DNA from: CALZKI01 sp045124055
GTDB taxonomy: Bacteria > Bacillota > Clostridia > Lachnospirales > Lachnospiraceae
Length of the DNA stretch: 64,000 bases
NCBI GenBank assembly: GCA_045124055.1
Contig: JBGVKZ010000027.1
Coordinates: 1 to 64,000, forward strand
Direction of reading: 5' to 3'
Both the position numbers and the translations under genes were made by a program. Below the pieces are notes generated by a model that was not told the origin of the DNA, did no database searches, and saw only the letters and a list, made by a program, of their open reading frames with translations. This document shows, in pieces, positions 51,490 to 60,507 of the stretch. Each line of letters begins with the position of its first letter. Positions within the stretch are counted from its first letter, which is position 1.

Positions 51490-52533
51490 ATGAATTTAGA
51501 AGAATATAAGGGCGTATTTGTCTTTGCTCAGCAGGTTGATAATGAATTGAGCGGTATTGCTTTTGAATTAATCGGTAAAGGTAAAGACTTAGCAGCAGAT
51601 TTAGGAACAGAAGTTACAGCAGTTTTAATCGGTTCAGATGTAAAAGGTCTTGCAGACGAATTAGCAGCTTACGGTGCTGATAAAGTTATCGTAGTTGATG
51701 ATCCAGAATTGAAAGATTATAGAACAGAACCATATACACATGCGTTAGCATCAGTTATCGAAAAATATAAACCAGAAATCGTTTTAGTTGGTGCAACAGC
51801 AATCGGTAGAGATTTAGGACCAAAGGTTTCAGCAAGAGTTCAGACAGGTCTTACAGCAGACTGTACTGTACTTGAAATTGGTGATTTCCCAATCAATCCA
51901 ATTCCAGGTCAGGAACAGAAACATAACCAGTTATTGATGACTCGTCCTGCATTCGGTGGTAACACAATCGCTACAATCGCTTGTCCAAACACTCGTCCTC
52001 AGATGGCAACAGTTCGTCCAGGCGTTATGCAGAAACGTGAAAAAGTTGAAGGTGCAAAAGCAGTTGTTGAAGAATTTAATCCAGGTTTCACACCAGACAA
52101 CAAATATGTAGAAATCTTAAAAGTTGTAAAAGCAGTAAGTGATGTAGAAGATATTATGGACGCTAAAATCTTAGTATCAGGTGGTCGTGGTGTTGGAAAT
52201 GCAGAAAACTTCAAATTACTTGAAGATTTAGCAGAAGTACTTGGTGGAACAGTAAGTTGTTCACGTGCCGTAGTTGACTCAGGCTGGAAACCACGTGATT
52301 TACAGGTAGGACAGACAGGTAAAACAGTTCGTCCTAATGTGTACTTTGCAATCGGTATTTCAGGTGCTATTCAGCACGTTGCAGGTATGGAAGAATCTGA
52401 TATCATTATCGCAATCAATAAAGATGAAACAGCTCCAATCTTTGATGTAGCTGATTACGGTATTGTTGGCGATTTGAACAAAATCCTTCCACAGTTAACA
52501 GCTAGCTTAAAAGCTGAATTAGCTAATAAATAA
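51490..52533 (+). CDS. etfA: electron transfer flavoprotein alpha subunit
   Basis: The 347-residue subunit holds the second FAD. Its C-terminal FAD-binding signature appears as VSGGRGVGNAENF and SRAVVDSGWKPRDLQVGQTG, with IAINKDETAPIFDVADYGIV near the end. Start choice is open: ATG 51490 fits known EtfA starts (MNLEEYKG), while GTG 51478 or 51481 would add three or four residues. Last gene of the operon, ended by a strong terminator. Confidence 0.95.
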   Translation: MNLEEYKGVFVFAQQVDNELSGIAFELIGKGKDLAADLGTEVTAVLIGSDVKGLADELAAYGADKVIVVDDPELKDYRTEPYTHALASVIEKYKPEIVLVGATAIGRDLGPKVSARVQTGLTADCTVLEIGDFPINPIPGQEQKHNQLLMTRPAFGGNTIATIACPNTRPQMATVRPGVMQKREKVEGAKAVVEEFNPGFTPDNKYVEILKVVKAVSDVEDIMDAKILVSGGRGVGNAENFKLLEDLAEVLGGTVSCSRAVVDSGWKPRDLQVGQTGKTVRPNVYFAIGISGAIQHVAGMEESDIIIAINKDETAPIFDVADYGIVGDLNKILPQLTASLKAELANK

Positions 52534-52552
52534 TTAGAAACGTCTAATTTGA

Positions 52553-52599
52553 ACAGACCTTAGGGAACAACAAACGTTCCCATAAGGTCTGTTTTTTTA
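52553..52599 (+). terminator. terminator of the butyrate operon
   Basis: ACAGACCTTA at 52553-52562 pairs with TAAGGTCTGT at 52583-52592, with an inner GGGAAC/GTTCCC stem, followed by eight T residues. Confidence 0.9.
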
Positions 52600-52641
52600 T
52601 GAAATATAGACATATTTTTGTGTAATTTTAATAAAAATATG

Positions 52642-52670
52642 TTCTCATATAGAAAAACATATGGTAAAAT
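52642..52670 (+). promoter_or_regulatory. promoter of the pullulanase gene
   Basis: TAAAAT at 52665-52670, with TGG just upstream (extended -10), is 17 bp from a weak TTCTCA at 52642-52647. The leader to the ATG is short, about 30 bp. Confidence 0.45.
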
Positions 52671-52708
52671 GCTAATATATGAGTTCTTAGAAAGGGAGAG
52701 GTATTACT

Positions 52709-55700
52709 ATGAAAAAGAGACTTACGGCATTTGTGCTAGCTATACTTTTGCCATTGGTTACATTGCTTGGTATGTGGACTCCAATGGAAGCCCACGCAGC
52801 AGTAGGAACTACTTTTATCGTACATTACGGCGGTAGAGCTGACAATGACTATACTGGCTGGAATATGTGGATTTGGGAAGAAGGCTTTGATGGAAGTGCA
52901 GTAGAATTCACAGCAGAAGATGATTTCGGTAAAATTGCAATGTATCAGTGTACAGAAAATACTGACAGGATTGGTTTTATCGTGCGTTTGAATGAATGGG
53001 AAGCCAAAGATGTTGAAACTGACCGATATGTAGAAATTAATGGAAATACAGTGGAAATTTGGGTTACATCAGGGGTTGAAGAATTTGCCACAACAGCACC
53101 AGTAGGCTGTGAGCCATACGATTTTTCAGCAGCAGAAGAAACAAGACTTGGAGCATATGATAAAGAAGAAGCATTAAAAGTTAATGTGCATTATTATACA
53201 TATAGCGAAGACTATGCTGGGGTGCAATGTTATGCAGCATTAGGCGAAAATGCTGGTGGTATATATCCAAAGGTTGAAAATGATGAATATGGTGCTGTTT
53301 ACCACGCAGGATTTCTGGACTACGAAAATGAATCAGAAGTAAAGCTATCTATGTCAATCGATGGTGTTACAGATACAAAATATGTCAGAACAGTTGATAT
53401 ATCTAAAGCAAAGGATGGTGTTTTAGATGTATATACCGTAGAAGGAAATCCAGAAGTTTGGTATGCAGAAAGCGACGCTGATAAAACACCAATCATTGTT
53501 TCAGCAGGTTTTGAAGAAACAACGAAAAAAATCCTTTTCAAAGTATCGAAAGCAGTAGATACTTCTGACCCACAGGGTGAAGGTTCACATTATACTGTGA
53601 AAGATTCTGATGGAAATAGCTATCCAATTCAGAAAGCTTGGAGCGAAAGTGGTAGTACAGTAACAGATGCATACATTATTATGGACGAACCATTAGATGC
53701 ATCTAAGTCATACTATCTTGAAAGAGAAGGCTACAAGGGTTGTGCAGTAGATATTGCAGGGGCTTTCTCATCGGAAGCTTTTGAAGAAAGTTATACCTAT
53801 GAAGGCAATGATTTAGGACAGACCTACACAGATGAAAAAACTATTTTACGTGTATGGGCACCAACTGCTTCAGAAGTGAAATTGAATTTATACGAAGCAG
53901 GCGAAGGCGATTGCCTGATTGATACATATCCCATGACAAAAGATGTACAGGGTACTTGGGTATACGAATTAGAAGGCGATCAGCACGGCGTATACTATAC
54001 ATACTCAGTTACAGTAGATGGTAATACAGAAGAAGCCGTAGACCCATATGCAAAAGCAGTAGGTGTCAATGGTAATAGAGGTATGATTGTAGACTTAGAC
54101 AGCACAGACCCAGATGGTTGGGAAAATGATAAACACGTAACTGTGGAAAACAATACAGATGCAATTATCTATGAAATTCATGTGCGTGATACTACAATCG
54201 ATGAATCATCAGGAGTCGAAAATAAGGGTAAATACTTAGGACTTACAGAAACAGGTACAACAACTGAGTCAGGTATTAAAACAGCCTTAGACCATATCGT
54301 AGAACTGGGCGTAACACACGTACAGATTATGCCAATGTATGATTATGCAACAGTAGATGAAACAAAATTAGATTCTAACCAGTATAACTGGGGTTATGAC
54401 CCTAAGAACTATAACGTTCCAGAAGGTTCATACTCTACGGACCCTTACAATGGTGAAGTCAGAGTGGAAGAAGCTAAAGAAATGATTCAGGCATTCCATG
54501 AAAATGGAATTGGTGTCATTATGGACGTTGTTTATAACCATATGTATAGTGCACAGGATTCTTGTCTTGATAAAACTGTTCCTGATTACTACTTCAGAAA
54601 AGATGGAGACAAATATACAAATGGTTCTGGTTGTGGTAATGAAACAGCCACGGAAAGAAGTATGATGAGAAAATACATCGTAGATTCTTGTGTATATTGG
54701 GCAACGGAGTATCACGTAGATGGTTTCCGTTTCGACTTAATGGGTTGTATCGACCAAGAAACAATGCTTGCTGTAAGAGCAGCATTAGATGAAATCGACC
54801 CTAACATCATTATTTTAGGTGAAGGTTGGACTGGTGGTACATCAGGACTTATTGCCAATGAACAGACAAATAAACGTGTAACTTATAAAGTTCCTGGTAT
54901 TGCCGCTTTCAGTGATGATATTCGTGATGCAATCAAAGGTAGTGTATTTGATAGTTATGACAATGGATTTATTTCAGGTAAGAGCGGACAGGAAATTGGT
55001 ATTCAATATGGTGTAGTTGCAGCCGTACAGCATTCAGGTATCAACTACTCAGCATATGAAAAGACAACTGGTTCGTGGGCTGGAGACCCAGGACAGTGTA
55101 TTACTTACTCAAGTTGCCACGATAACTTGACACTTTGGGATAAGATATACTACTCAGCACCAGATGCAACAGAAGATGAAAAACTTAGTATGAATAAGCT
55201 TTCTGCGGCTATTATTTATACAGCACAGGGTGTTCCATTTATGTTATCCGGTGAAGAAATGCTTCGTAGTAAACCAATCGAAGGTGAAAACGGTGAATAT
55301 TCACATAACAGTTACAATCTTAATGACTATACCAACAGTATAAAATGGGATACACTGGAAGATGAAAACGTTGCTGATATGTATGAATACTACAAGGGAC
55401 TGATTGATTTCAGACAGGCTCATTCAGGTCTTCGTATGACAACCACAGAAGATGTTGAAAATAACTTAACCTTTATGGAAGTAGAGCAGAAAAATGTTGT
55501 TGCATACACAATCGCAAATAGTCCAAATGGCGAAAAAGCGAAAAACATTATGGTAATCTATAATGGTAACAAGGAAGCCGTAGATATTACATTGCCAGAC
55601 GGAAAATGGAATATTTACATTGATGGTGAGAAAGCCGGAACAGAAGTACTTAGCACAGTAGAAGGCACTGTAAGTGTTGACGGAATTTCTGCTTGTGTAT

Positions 55701-55822
55701 TAGTACAGGAAGGTGCAAACACAATTCTGATTGTTGGAATTGGAATTGCTATCCTTGCGATTATTTCGGGAATTGCTATTCTTGTAGTAGTTTCTAGAAA
55801 GAAGAAAGTAAAAAAAGCATAA
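52709..55822 (+). CDS. pulA: cell-surface type I pullulanase
   Basis: The 1037-residue enzyme debranches pullulan and starch at alpha-1,6 bonds. A signal peptide ends at HAA, then a CBM41-like domain (FIVHYGGRADNDYTGWNMW), a middle domain, CBM48 (TILRVWAPTASEVKLNLYE) and a GH13 barrel. The type I signature YNWGYDP starts at Y559; catalytic residues are D676 in DGFRFD, E705 in GEGW and D805 in CHDN. A C-terminal membrane helix (about 1006-1028) with a lysine tail anchors it to the membrane. The GGGAGAGG ribosome site is strong. Complements the lipoprotein amylase at 9.7 kb. Confidence 0.94.
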   Translation: MKKRLTAFVLAILLPLVTLLGMWTPMEAHAAVGTTFIVHYGGRADNDYTGWNMWIWEEGFDGSAVEFTAEDDFGKIAMYQCTENTDRIGFIVRLNEWEAKDVETDRYVEINGNTVEIWVTSGVEEFATTAPVGCEPYDFSAAEETRLGAYDKEEALKVNVHYYTYSEDYAGVQCYAALGENAGGIYPKVENDEYGAVYHAGFLDYENESEVKLSMSIDGVTDTKYVRTVDISKAKDGVLDVYTVEGNPEVWYAESDADKTPIIVSAGFEETTKKILFKVSKAVDTSDPQGEGSHYTVKDSDGNSYPIQKAWSESGSTVTDAYIIMDEPLDASKSYYLEREGYKGCAVDIAGAFSSEAFEESYTYEGNDLGQTYTDEKTILRVWAPTASEVKLNLYEAGEGDCLIDTYPMTKDVQGTWVYELEGDQHGVYYTYSVTVDGNTEEAVDPYAKAVGVNGNRGMIVDLDSTDPDGWENDKHVTVENNTDAIIYEIHVRDTTIDESSGVENKGKYLGLTETGTTTESGIKTALDHIVELGVTHVQIMPMYDYATVDETKLDSNQYNWGYDPKNYNVPEGSYSTDPYNGEVRVEEAKEMIQAFHENGIGVIMDVVYNHMYSAQDSCLDKTVPDYYFRKDGDKYTNGSGCGNETATERSMMRKYIVDSCVYWATEYHVDGFRFDLMGCIDQETMLAVRAALDEIDPNIIILGEGWTGGTSGLIANEQTNKRVTYKVPGIAAFSDDIRDAIKGSVFDSYDNGFISGKSGQEIGIQYGVVAAVQHSGINYSAYEKTTGSWAGDPGQCITYSSCHDNLTLWDKIYYSAPDATEDEKLSMNKLSAAIIYTAQGVPFMLSGEEMLRSKPIEGENGEYSHNSYNLNDYTNSIKWDTLEDENVADMYEYYKGLIDFRQAHSGLRMTTTEDVENNLTFMEVEQKNVVAYTIANSPNGEKAKNIMVIYNGNKEAVDITLPDGKWNIYIDGEKAGTEVLSTVEGTVSVDGISACVLVQEGANTILIVGIGIAILAIISGIAILVVVSRKKKVKKA

Positions 55823-55850
55823 TTTATATGTTTAATATTGATTAAAAATG

Positions 55851-55900
55851 GCTGCGTTTTATAACTTTAAAAGTCGTAGAACGCAGCTATTGATTTTTAT
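55851..55900 (+). terminator. terminator of the pullulanase gene
   Basis: GCTGCGTT at 55851-55858 pairs with AACGCAGC at 55880-55887; TATTGATTTTTA follows. Confidence 0.75.
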
Positions 55901-55921
55901 GGGGAAGGGGTAGTAGATGGT

Positions 55922-56767
55922 ATGGGCAAAATAAAACATACGTTAATATCGTATTTTTCTGCATTTATACTAGTCATTGTATATGGTATTTATGGAACTT
56001 TAATTATGTCCCTAATAATGCATTTAAAAAAATATCAAGTGGAAAGTAGTGAAACAGCAGCAATTATTGTTAATGCGGTTATTTCTGTTACGGTAGTAGG
56101 TATATTGCTTATAGCGAAAGGGAGTTTTGGAAGAATTACTTTGAAAAGCTTCCTTCAGGGGATAGGGCTTTATGCATTACCAATGCTGATATTTTTAATA
56201 TTCCATTTTGTTGAAGCAATAGTATGGATTTTTGGGGAAAACAAAAATATATATCCGGATAATATAAATGAAATATTCACAATTAGTCTTATTTACTATA
56301 TATCTGTTGCCGTTACTGAAGAAATAGTATTCAGAACAGCAATTTTGAATGTTTTATTTAAAAAAAGGAGTTTAGAGAAAAGAGAAGTTGTCGTGGGCTG
56401 CATATATTCAGGTGGATTATTTGGCTTTATACATATTATGAATATATTTACTGATACAAAAAGTGATATGCAGGCAAAGATTTTTACTATTTTGTTGGCT
56501 TGCTTTATTGGGTTTATATTTTCAGTACTTTATTTAAAAACCCAGAATATATTAGTTACCATAGCATTGCATTTTGTATGGGATTTTACTTCTTTTTGGA
56601 ATGGAATGATGATTAGAGAAAAATATCGATATAGTGGAGAATATAATTTTTTAATTCGTCAAATTTTTATAATAATTTTGATGACAATTATTACAATTTT
56701 CCTATTATACAAAAGTAAAAGCAAGGATTTAACGTTGTGTTTAAAAGGAGAAGAAAAGAGCATTTAA
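55922..56767 (+). CDS. CPBP family intramembrane metalloprotease
   Basis: The 281-residue membrane protein has about eight hydrophobic helices and the CPBP/CAAX (Abi) motifs: EEIVFR in helix 4, GFIHIMNI and ALHFVWDF. The two glutamates and two histidines are those expected in the membrane-embedded metal site. Relatives process prenylated proteins, peptides or bacteriocins. It has more A+T and a different codon feel than its neighbours, so it may be a later insertion. Substrate unknown. Confidence 0.87.
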   Translation: MGKIKHTLISYFSAFILVIVYGIYGTLIMSLIMHLKKYQVESSETAAIIVNAVISVTVVGILLIAKGSFGRITLKSFLQGIGLYALPMLIFLIFHFVEAIVWIFGENKNIYPDNINEIFTISLIYYISVAVTEEIVFRTAILNVLFKKRSLEKREVVVGCIYSGGLFGFIHIMNIFTDTKSDMQAKIFTILLACFIGFIFSVLYLKTQNILVTIALHFVWDFTSFWNGMMIREKYRYSGEYNFLIRQIFIIILMTIITIFLLYKSKSKDLTLCLKGEEKSI

Positions 56768-56780
56768 AAAAGCAAAATAA

Positions 56781-56830
56781 AAAGCTATGTGGTGGAGTGA
56801 GTTGTGACTCAAACCGACACATAGCTTTAA
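56781..56830. terminator. hairpin between the protease gene and buk
   Basis: AAAGCTATGTG at 56781-56791 pairs with CACATAGCTTT at 56818-56828, with an inner GAGT/ACTC stem. It lies between convergent genes and can serve both, though its T runs are short. Confidence 0.6.
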
Positions 56831-56854
56831 AATTTCTAATTTTAAGTTTTGAAA

Positions 56855-57922
56855 TTAATATTTCATAGCTTCTTCTACACCATTCATAACGCGTAAGCCG
56901 CCCTGAACAAGTGCAAGAAGTTCATCTTCACCAGGATATACTGTAAATGGAGCAATCCATTCAGCTCTTGCTTTCAGACCTTCAACAACGCCTTTGTCGT
57001 AAGCAATACCACCTGTTACGATAATCTGGTCTACCTTGCCATCTAATACACAAGCCATAGAACCCATATCTTTTGCTACCTGAAGGATAAATGCATCACG
57101 AATTTCTTCTGCATTTTTATCTCCATTTGCAACCGCTTTTTCTACGTCACGCATATCATTTGTTCCCATATACGCATTGAAACCGCCGTTACCAACTAAT
57201 TTTTTGTAAATTTCTTTTTCGGTATATTTTCCAGAGAAACATAATTTAACAAGTGCACCACTTGGTACGCTGCCAGCTCTTTCTGGAGAGAAAGCACCAT
57301 CGCCATCAAGGGCATTGAAAATATCGATTACACGACCATTTTTATGAGCACCAACGGAAACACCGCCACCCATATGAACAACGACTAAGTTTAAGTCCTG
57401 ATAAGCTTTGCCTACTTCATTTGCATAACGTTTGGCAACAGCTTTCTGGTTCAGTGCGTGGAAAACACTGGTTCTTGGAAGCTCAGGTACACCGGAATAT
57501 CTTGCGATTGGCATCATTTCATCAACAACTACTGGGTCAACGATGAAAGAAGGAACGCCAATAGAATCGCCAATTTCACGAGCAAGGATACCGCCTAAGT
57601 TAGAAGCGTGCTGACCTTGTTTTCCAATCTTTAAATCTTCTAATAAATCATCTGTTACAGCGTATGTGCCACCAGGAATTGGTTTTAACATACCACCACG
57701 ACCAACAACCATATTTAATGAGTTAATGTCAAAGTTCTTTTCATTTAATAAGTTAACAATAATATTTTTTCTAAAATCCTTCTGGTCTACAATAGTTGCA
57801 TACTGTGCAATTTCTTCTGTGGAATGACGAAGTGTTTCTTCAAATAAAAGAGTTTCATCTTCAAATACACCAATTTTTGTGGAAGTAGAGCCTGGATTAA
57901 TAATTAAACTCTTAATTGACAT
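56855..57922 (-). CDS. buk: butyrate kinase
   Basis: The 355-residue enzyme transfers phosphate from butyryl-phosphate to ADP, giving butyrate and ATP. It has the acetokinase-superfamily motifs INPGSTSTKIGVF at the N-terminus, VVHMGGGVSVGAH in the middle and IIVTGGIAYDKG near the C-terminus. It follows ptb by 21 bp in an operon, with GGAG before ATG. Together they show that butyrate is made by the kinase route; no butyryl-CoA:acetate CoA-transferase gene is in the window. Confidence 0.95.
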   Translation of the reverse strand: MSIKSLIINPGSTSTKIGVFEDETLLFEETLRHSTEEIAQYATIVDQKDFRKNIIVNLLNEKNFDINSLNMVVGRGGMLKPIPGGTYAVTDDLLEDLKIGKQGQHASNLGGILAREIGDSIGVPSFIVDPVVVDEMMPIARYSGVPELPRTSVFHALNQKAVAKRYANEVGKAYQDLNLVVVHMGGGVSVGAHKNGRVIDIFNALDGDGAFSPERAGSVPSGALVKLCFSGKYTEKEIYKKLVGNGGFNAYMGTNDMRDVEKAVANGDKNAEEIRDAFILQVAKDMGSMACVLDGKVDQIIVTGGIAYDKGVVEGLKARAEWIAPFTVYPGEDELLALVQGGLRVMNGVEEAMKY

Positions 57923-57943
57923 AGTCTGTTCTCCTTCTTTTTA

Positions 57944-58867
57944 TTATGCATTTTTCTTTTTCATTGCTTCAGCAACTACGGCAGCTAAAGCGATAGAATT
58001 TACTTTTGTTTCCATACTATCAGAACGAGAAGTTAAAATAGCAGGTGCCTTTGTACCTGTCAAAATACAGCCGTTTTTAAATTCAGTTGTATGAACAAGG
58101 AACTTGTACGCAATATTTCCTGCATGAATATCAGGGAACAAGAGAATATCTGCATCACCAACAATTTTTCTGCCTTCTGCATTTTTATGTTTTGCAGCTT
58201 CAGGACAGATAGCAAGGTCAACAGACAATGGTCCATCTACGATACAATCTTTAATAAGTCCTTCTTCATTCATCTTTGTAAGTTCGGCAGCTTCAACGGT
58301 TGCTGGCATTTTTGGATTTACTACTTCAACGGCAGCGATTGGAGCAACCTTAGGACATTCAATACCACAAGCCTTTGCCACTTCTACTGTATTTTCAATG
58401 ATGTGAACTTTGTCTTCTAAAGTAGGGTATGTCATAAAAGCTACGTCTGTTAAGAAAAGTAACTGTTCAACACCTTTAATTTCAAAAAGGCAAACGTGAG
58501 ATAAAGGATTGCCTGTACGAAGACCAACTTCTTTATCAAGGATACTCTTTAAAAATCCTTTTGTATCGATTAAACCTTTCATATACATATCAGCTTTTCC
58601 ATCGTGAACGAGCTTAACAGCTGTAAGAGCAGCTTCTGTTGTATCAAGGACATTGATTACTTCATATTCTGATAAATCCATATCAATTTCAGCTGCAATT
58701 TTTTTAATTTTTTCTTCATCACCAACTAAAATAGCATTAGCAATGTTGCGTTCTTTAGCAGCTTTAACAGCTTCAAGCACTGGAGTATCCTGTGCAACTG
58801 CAACTGCCACTGTTTTGATTTCGCATTTTGCTACTTGGGCGATTAAATCATCAAAAGTTACTGACAT
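57944..58867 (-). CDS. ptb: phosphate butyryltransferase
   Basis: The 307-residue enzyme converts butyryl-CoA and phosphate to butyryl-phosphate. The PTA/PTB family blocks MYMKGLIDTKGFLKSIL, GLRTGNPLSHV, LLFPDIHAGNIAYK and the C-terminal VNSIALAAVVAE are present. The size is that of Ptb, not of the longer Pta. I chose ATG 58867 because GAGGTG lies 8 bp upstream; the frame is open to 58930 but without a ribosome site. First gene of the ptb-buk unit. Confidence 0.93.
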   Translation of the reverse strand: MSVTFDDLIAQVAKCEIKTVAVAVAQDTPVLEAVKAAKERNIANAILVGDEEKIKKIAAEIDMDLSEYEVINVLDTTEAALTAVKLVHDGKADMYMKGLIDTKGFLKSILDKEVGLRTGNPLSHVCLFEIKGVEQLLFLTDVAFMTYPTLEDKVHIIENTVEVAKACGIECPKVAPIAAVEVVNPKMPATVEAAELTKMNEEGLIKDCIVDGPLSVDLAICPEAAKHKNAEGRKIVGDADILLFPDIHAGNIAYKFLVHTTEFKNGCILTGTKAPAILTSRSDSMETKVNSIALAAVVAEAMKKKNA

Positions 58868-59000
58868 TTTTTTACACCTCGTATATTCTTTTTTTCTCAA
58901 ATTTGTGTGGCGAAAACGTGAAAAATACATTTTCTGCCCATCTAACCAAGCATATCACTGATTGGTGCAAAAATCAAGATGACTGGGTGAGTTTGTAGGC

Positions 59001-59029
59001 TTTGTAAGTGCCGAAGATTGTGATATAAT
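59001..59029 (+). promoter_or_regulatory. promoter of the small operon at 59054
   Basis: TATAAT at 59024-59029, extended by TGA, lies 17 bp after a weak TTTGTA at 59001-59006. Confidence 0.5.
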
Positions 59030-59053
59030 GAGTCTAATATGGGAGGATTAGCT

Positions 59054-59572
59054 ATGACGATTGGTATACAAGGAACAACTGTGTCAGGTTCTAACATAGA
59101 TTTGACAAGTAATGGAATAACAAAAGAAGAAATATTAGAAAATAGTAAAACGCAATATGCGAGTAAAGAAAAACAATCGAATGAAGAAAAAGCTGCTTCC
59201 ATAGAGATTTCAAAGGAGGCAAAGGAAAATTACCTTGCTCTGCAAATGGGTATTCGCGATATGGAAAATGCAAAAAAGCAGGGGGAAGCAATGCAAGAAA
59301 GCATAACCGAAATGGGAAAAGCTATGGTGATTTTTCGTCGTATTTCAAAAGGGGACAAAGTACCTCTAAAAGATGAAAAAAAGTTGATGGAATATAGTGC
59401 TGAACTCTATCAAATGGCAAAAACAGCAGCTATGTTGGCCCAAAATGATAAGCCAAAGAAATATAAGTCTGTGGACGAGGACAATGACCATGCAGATGCC
59501 CTACAAAATCTTCAAAATGAGGGAAAGGATACTACGGAGAGTGATGTAGTGGAAATGGGAGAAAAACAATGA
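59054..59572 (+). CDS. uncharacterised acidic helical protein
   Basis: The 172-residue protein is hydrophilic, rich in Glu, Lys and Gln, without membrane segment. It has the short motif AASIEISKEAKENYL, of a kind seen in flagellar/FlgM-like and other Lachnospiraceae proteins, followed by predicted helices and an acidic tail. GGGAGG lies 7 bp before ATG 59054. It overlaps the next gene by 4 bp. Family not recognised. Confidence 0.6.
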   Translation: MTIGIQGTTVSGSNIDLTSNGITKEEILENSKTQYASKEKQSNEEKAASIEISKEAKENYLALQMGIRDMENAKKQGEAMQESITEMGKAMVIFRRISKGDKVPLKDEKKLMEYSAELYQMAKTAAMLAQNDKPKKYKSVDEDNDHADALQNLQNEGKDTTESDVVEMGEKQ

Positions 59573-60042
59573 AACTTTTGATTAAACAAAGAGTTTTTTC
59601 GTGGACAGATTCTTATGATATATATGATGAAATGGGAAATCCGAAGTATTATGTAAAAGCCGAGTTCCTGTCCTTAGGTCATCGCTTACATGTGTTTGAT
59701 GCATATCATCGAGAAATAGGAGTTATCAAAGAAAAATTACTTACTTTTTTGCCCAAATTTGAGATTGAAATAGATGGCATTACAAGAGGAATGATTCAGA
59801 AACAATTCACATTCTTTTATCCAAGATACGACATAGATTTCAATGGCTGGAGAGTCGAAGGTGACTTTTTAGGCTGGGAATACAATGTATATTCTGGCTG
59901 TAGTTCCATAATTCATATAACAAAAGAGTTGTTACACTGGGGAGATACCTATGTTATTGACTTTGTGAATTCGCAAGATGAATGGATGGGGCTGATGCTG
60001 GTTATTGCTATTGATGCGGCAAATTGTTCAGGCAATGATTAA
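59569..60042 (+). CDS. LURP-one-related (Tubby-like) family protein
   Basis: The 157-residue protein fits the YxjI/LURP-one fold, a twelve-stranded beta barrel around a hydrophobic helix. It opens LLIKQRVFSWTDSYDIYDEM, has VKAEFLSLGHRLHVFD, and ends with a hydrophobic helix LMLVIAIDAANC. ATG overlaps the previous stop (ATGA), so the two are coupled. The bacterial function of the family is unknown. Confidence 0.8.
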   Translation: MKLLIKQRVFSWTDSYDIYDEMGNPKYYVKAEFLSLGHRLHVFDAYHREIGVIKEKLLTFLPKFEIEIDGITRGMIQKQFTFFYPRYDIDFNGWRVEGDFLGWEYNVYSGCSSIIHITKELLHWGDTYVIDFVNSQDEWMGLMLVIAIDAANCSGND

Positions 60043-60061
60043 GGTAAAAGGAAAAATTTTT

Positions 60062-60433
60062 ATGAAAAAAAGAATACGATATGCGATAATTACTTTGATT
60101 CTTTTGGTGGCAGAGGTTTTGATTGCACTCTTTATTCACGATAAATTTATCAGACCCTATGTAGGTGATGTATTGGTTACTGTGCTAATATGCACTTTTT
60201 TGAGAATATTGCTGCCAGAAAAAGTAAAACTGCTGCCATTATATGTGTTTCTATTTGCAGCATTGGTAGAAGTAGCACAATATTTTGAAATCGTAAAATT
60301 AATCGGGTTAGAGAAAAATAAATTCTTTTCAATATTGATTGGCTCAGTATTTGATATCAAGGATATTATTTGCTATGGAATTGGCTGTATTTTGGTATAT
60401 GTTATAGAAAAGCATATTGCAGATAAAGCCTAA
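60062..60433 (+). CDS. DUF2809 family membrane protein
   Basis: The 123-residue protein has four hydrophobic helices: YAIITLILLVAEVLIALFI, VLVTVLICTFLRILL, LYVFLFAALVEVAQYFEIV and IICYGIGCILVYVIE. The RPYVGDVLV and EVAQYF motifs and the late FDIKDIICYGIG are typical of DUF2809. AAAGGA lies 9 bp before ATG 60062; the earlier in-frame start at 60005 is inside the previous gene. Function unknown. Confidence 0.82.
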   Translation: MKKRIRYAIITLILLVAEVLIALFIHDKFIRPYVGDVLVTVLICTFLRILLPEKVKLLPLYVFLFAALVEVAQYFEIVKLIGLEKNKFFSILIGSVFDIKDIICYGIGCILVYVIEKHIADKA

Positions 60434-60507
60434 AGGGGATTGTGCTTTAGAACCAGCCTATGTTATACTTCAAACATAGAATTCCTCTGCAAAACGGAGG
60501 AATATAT

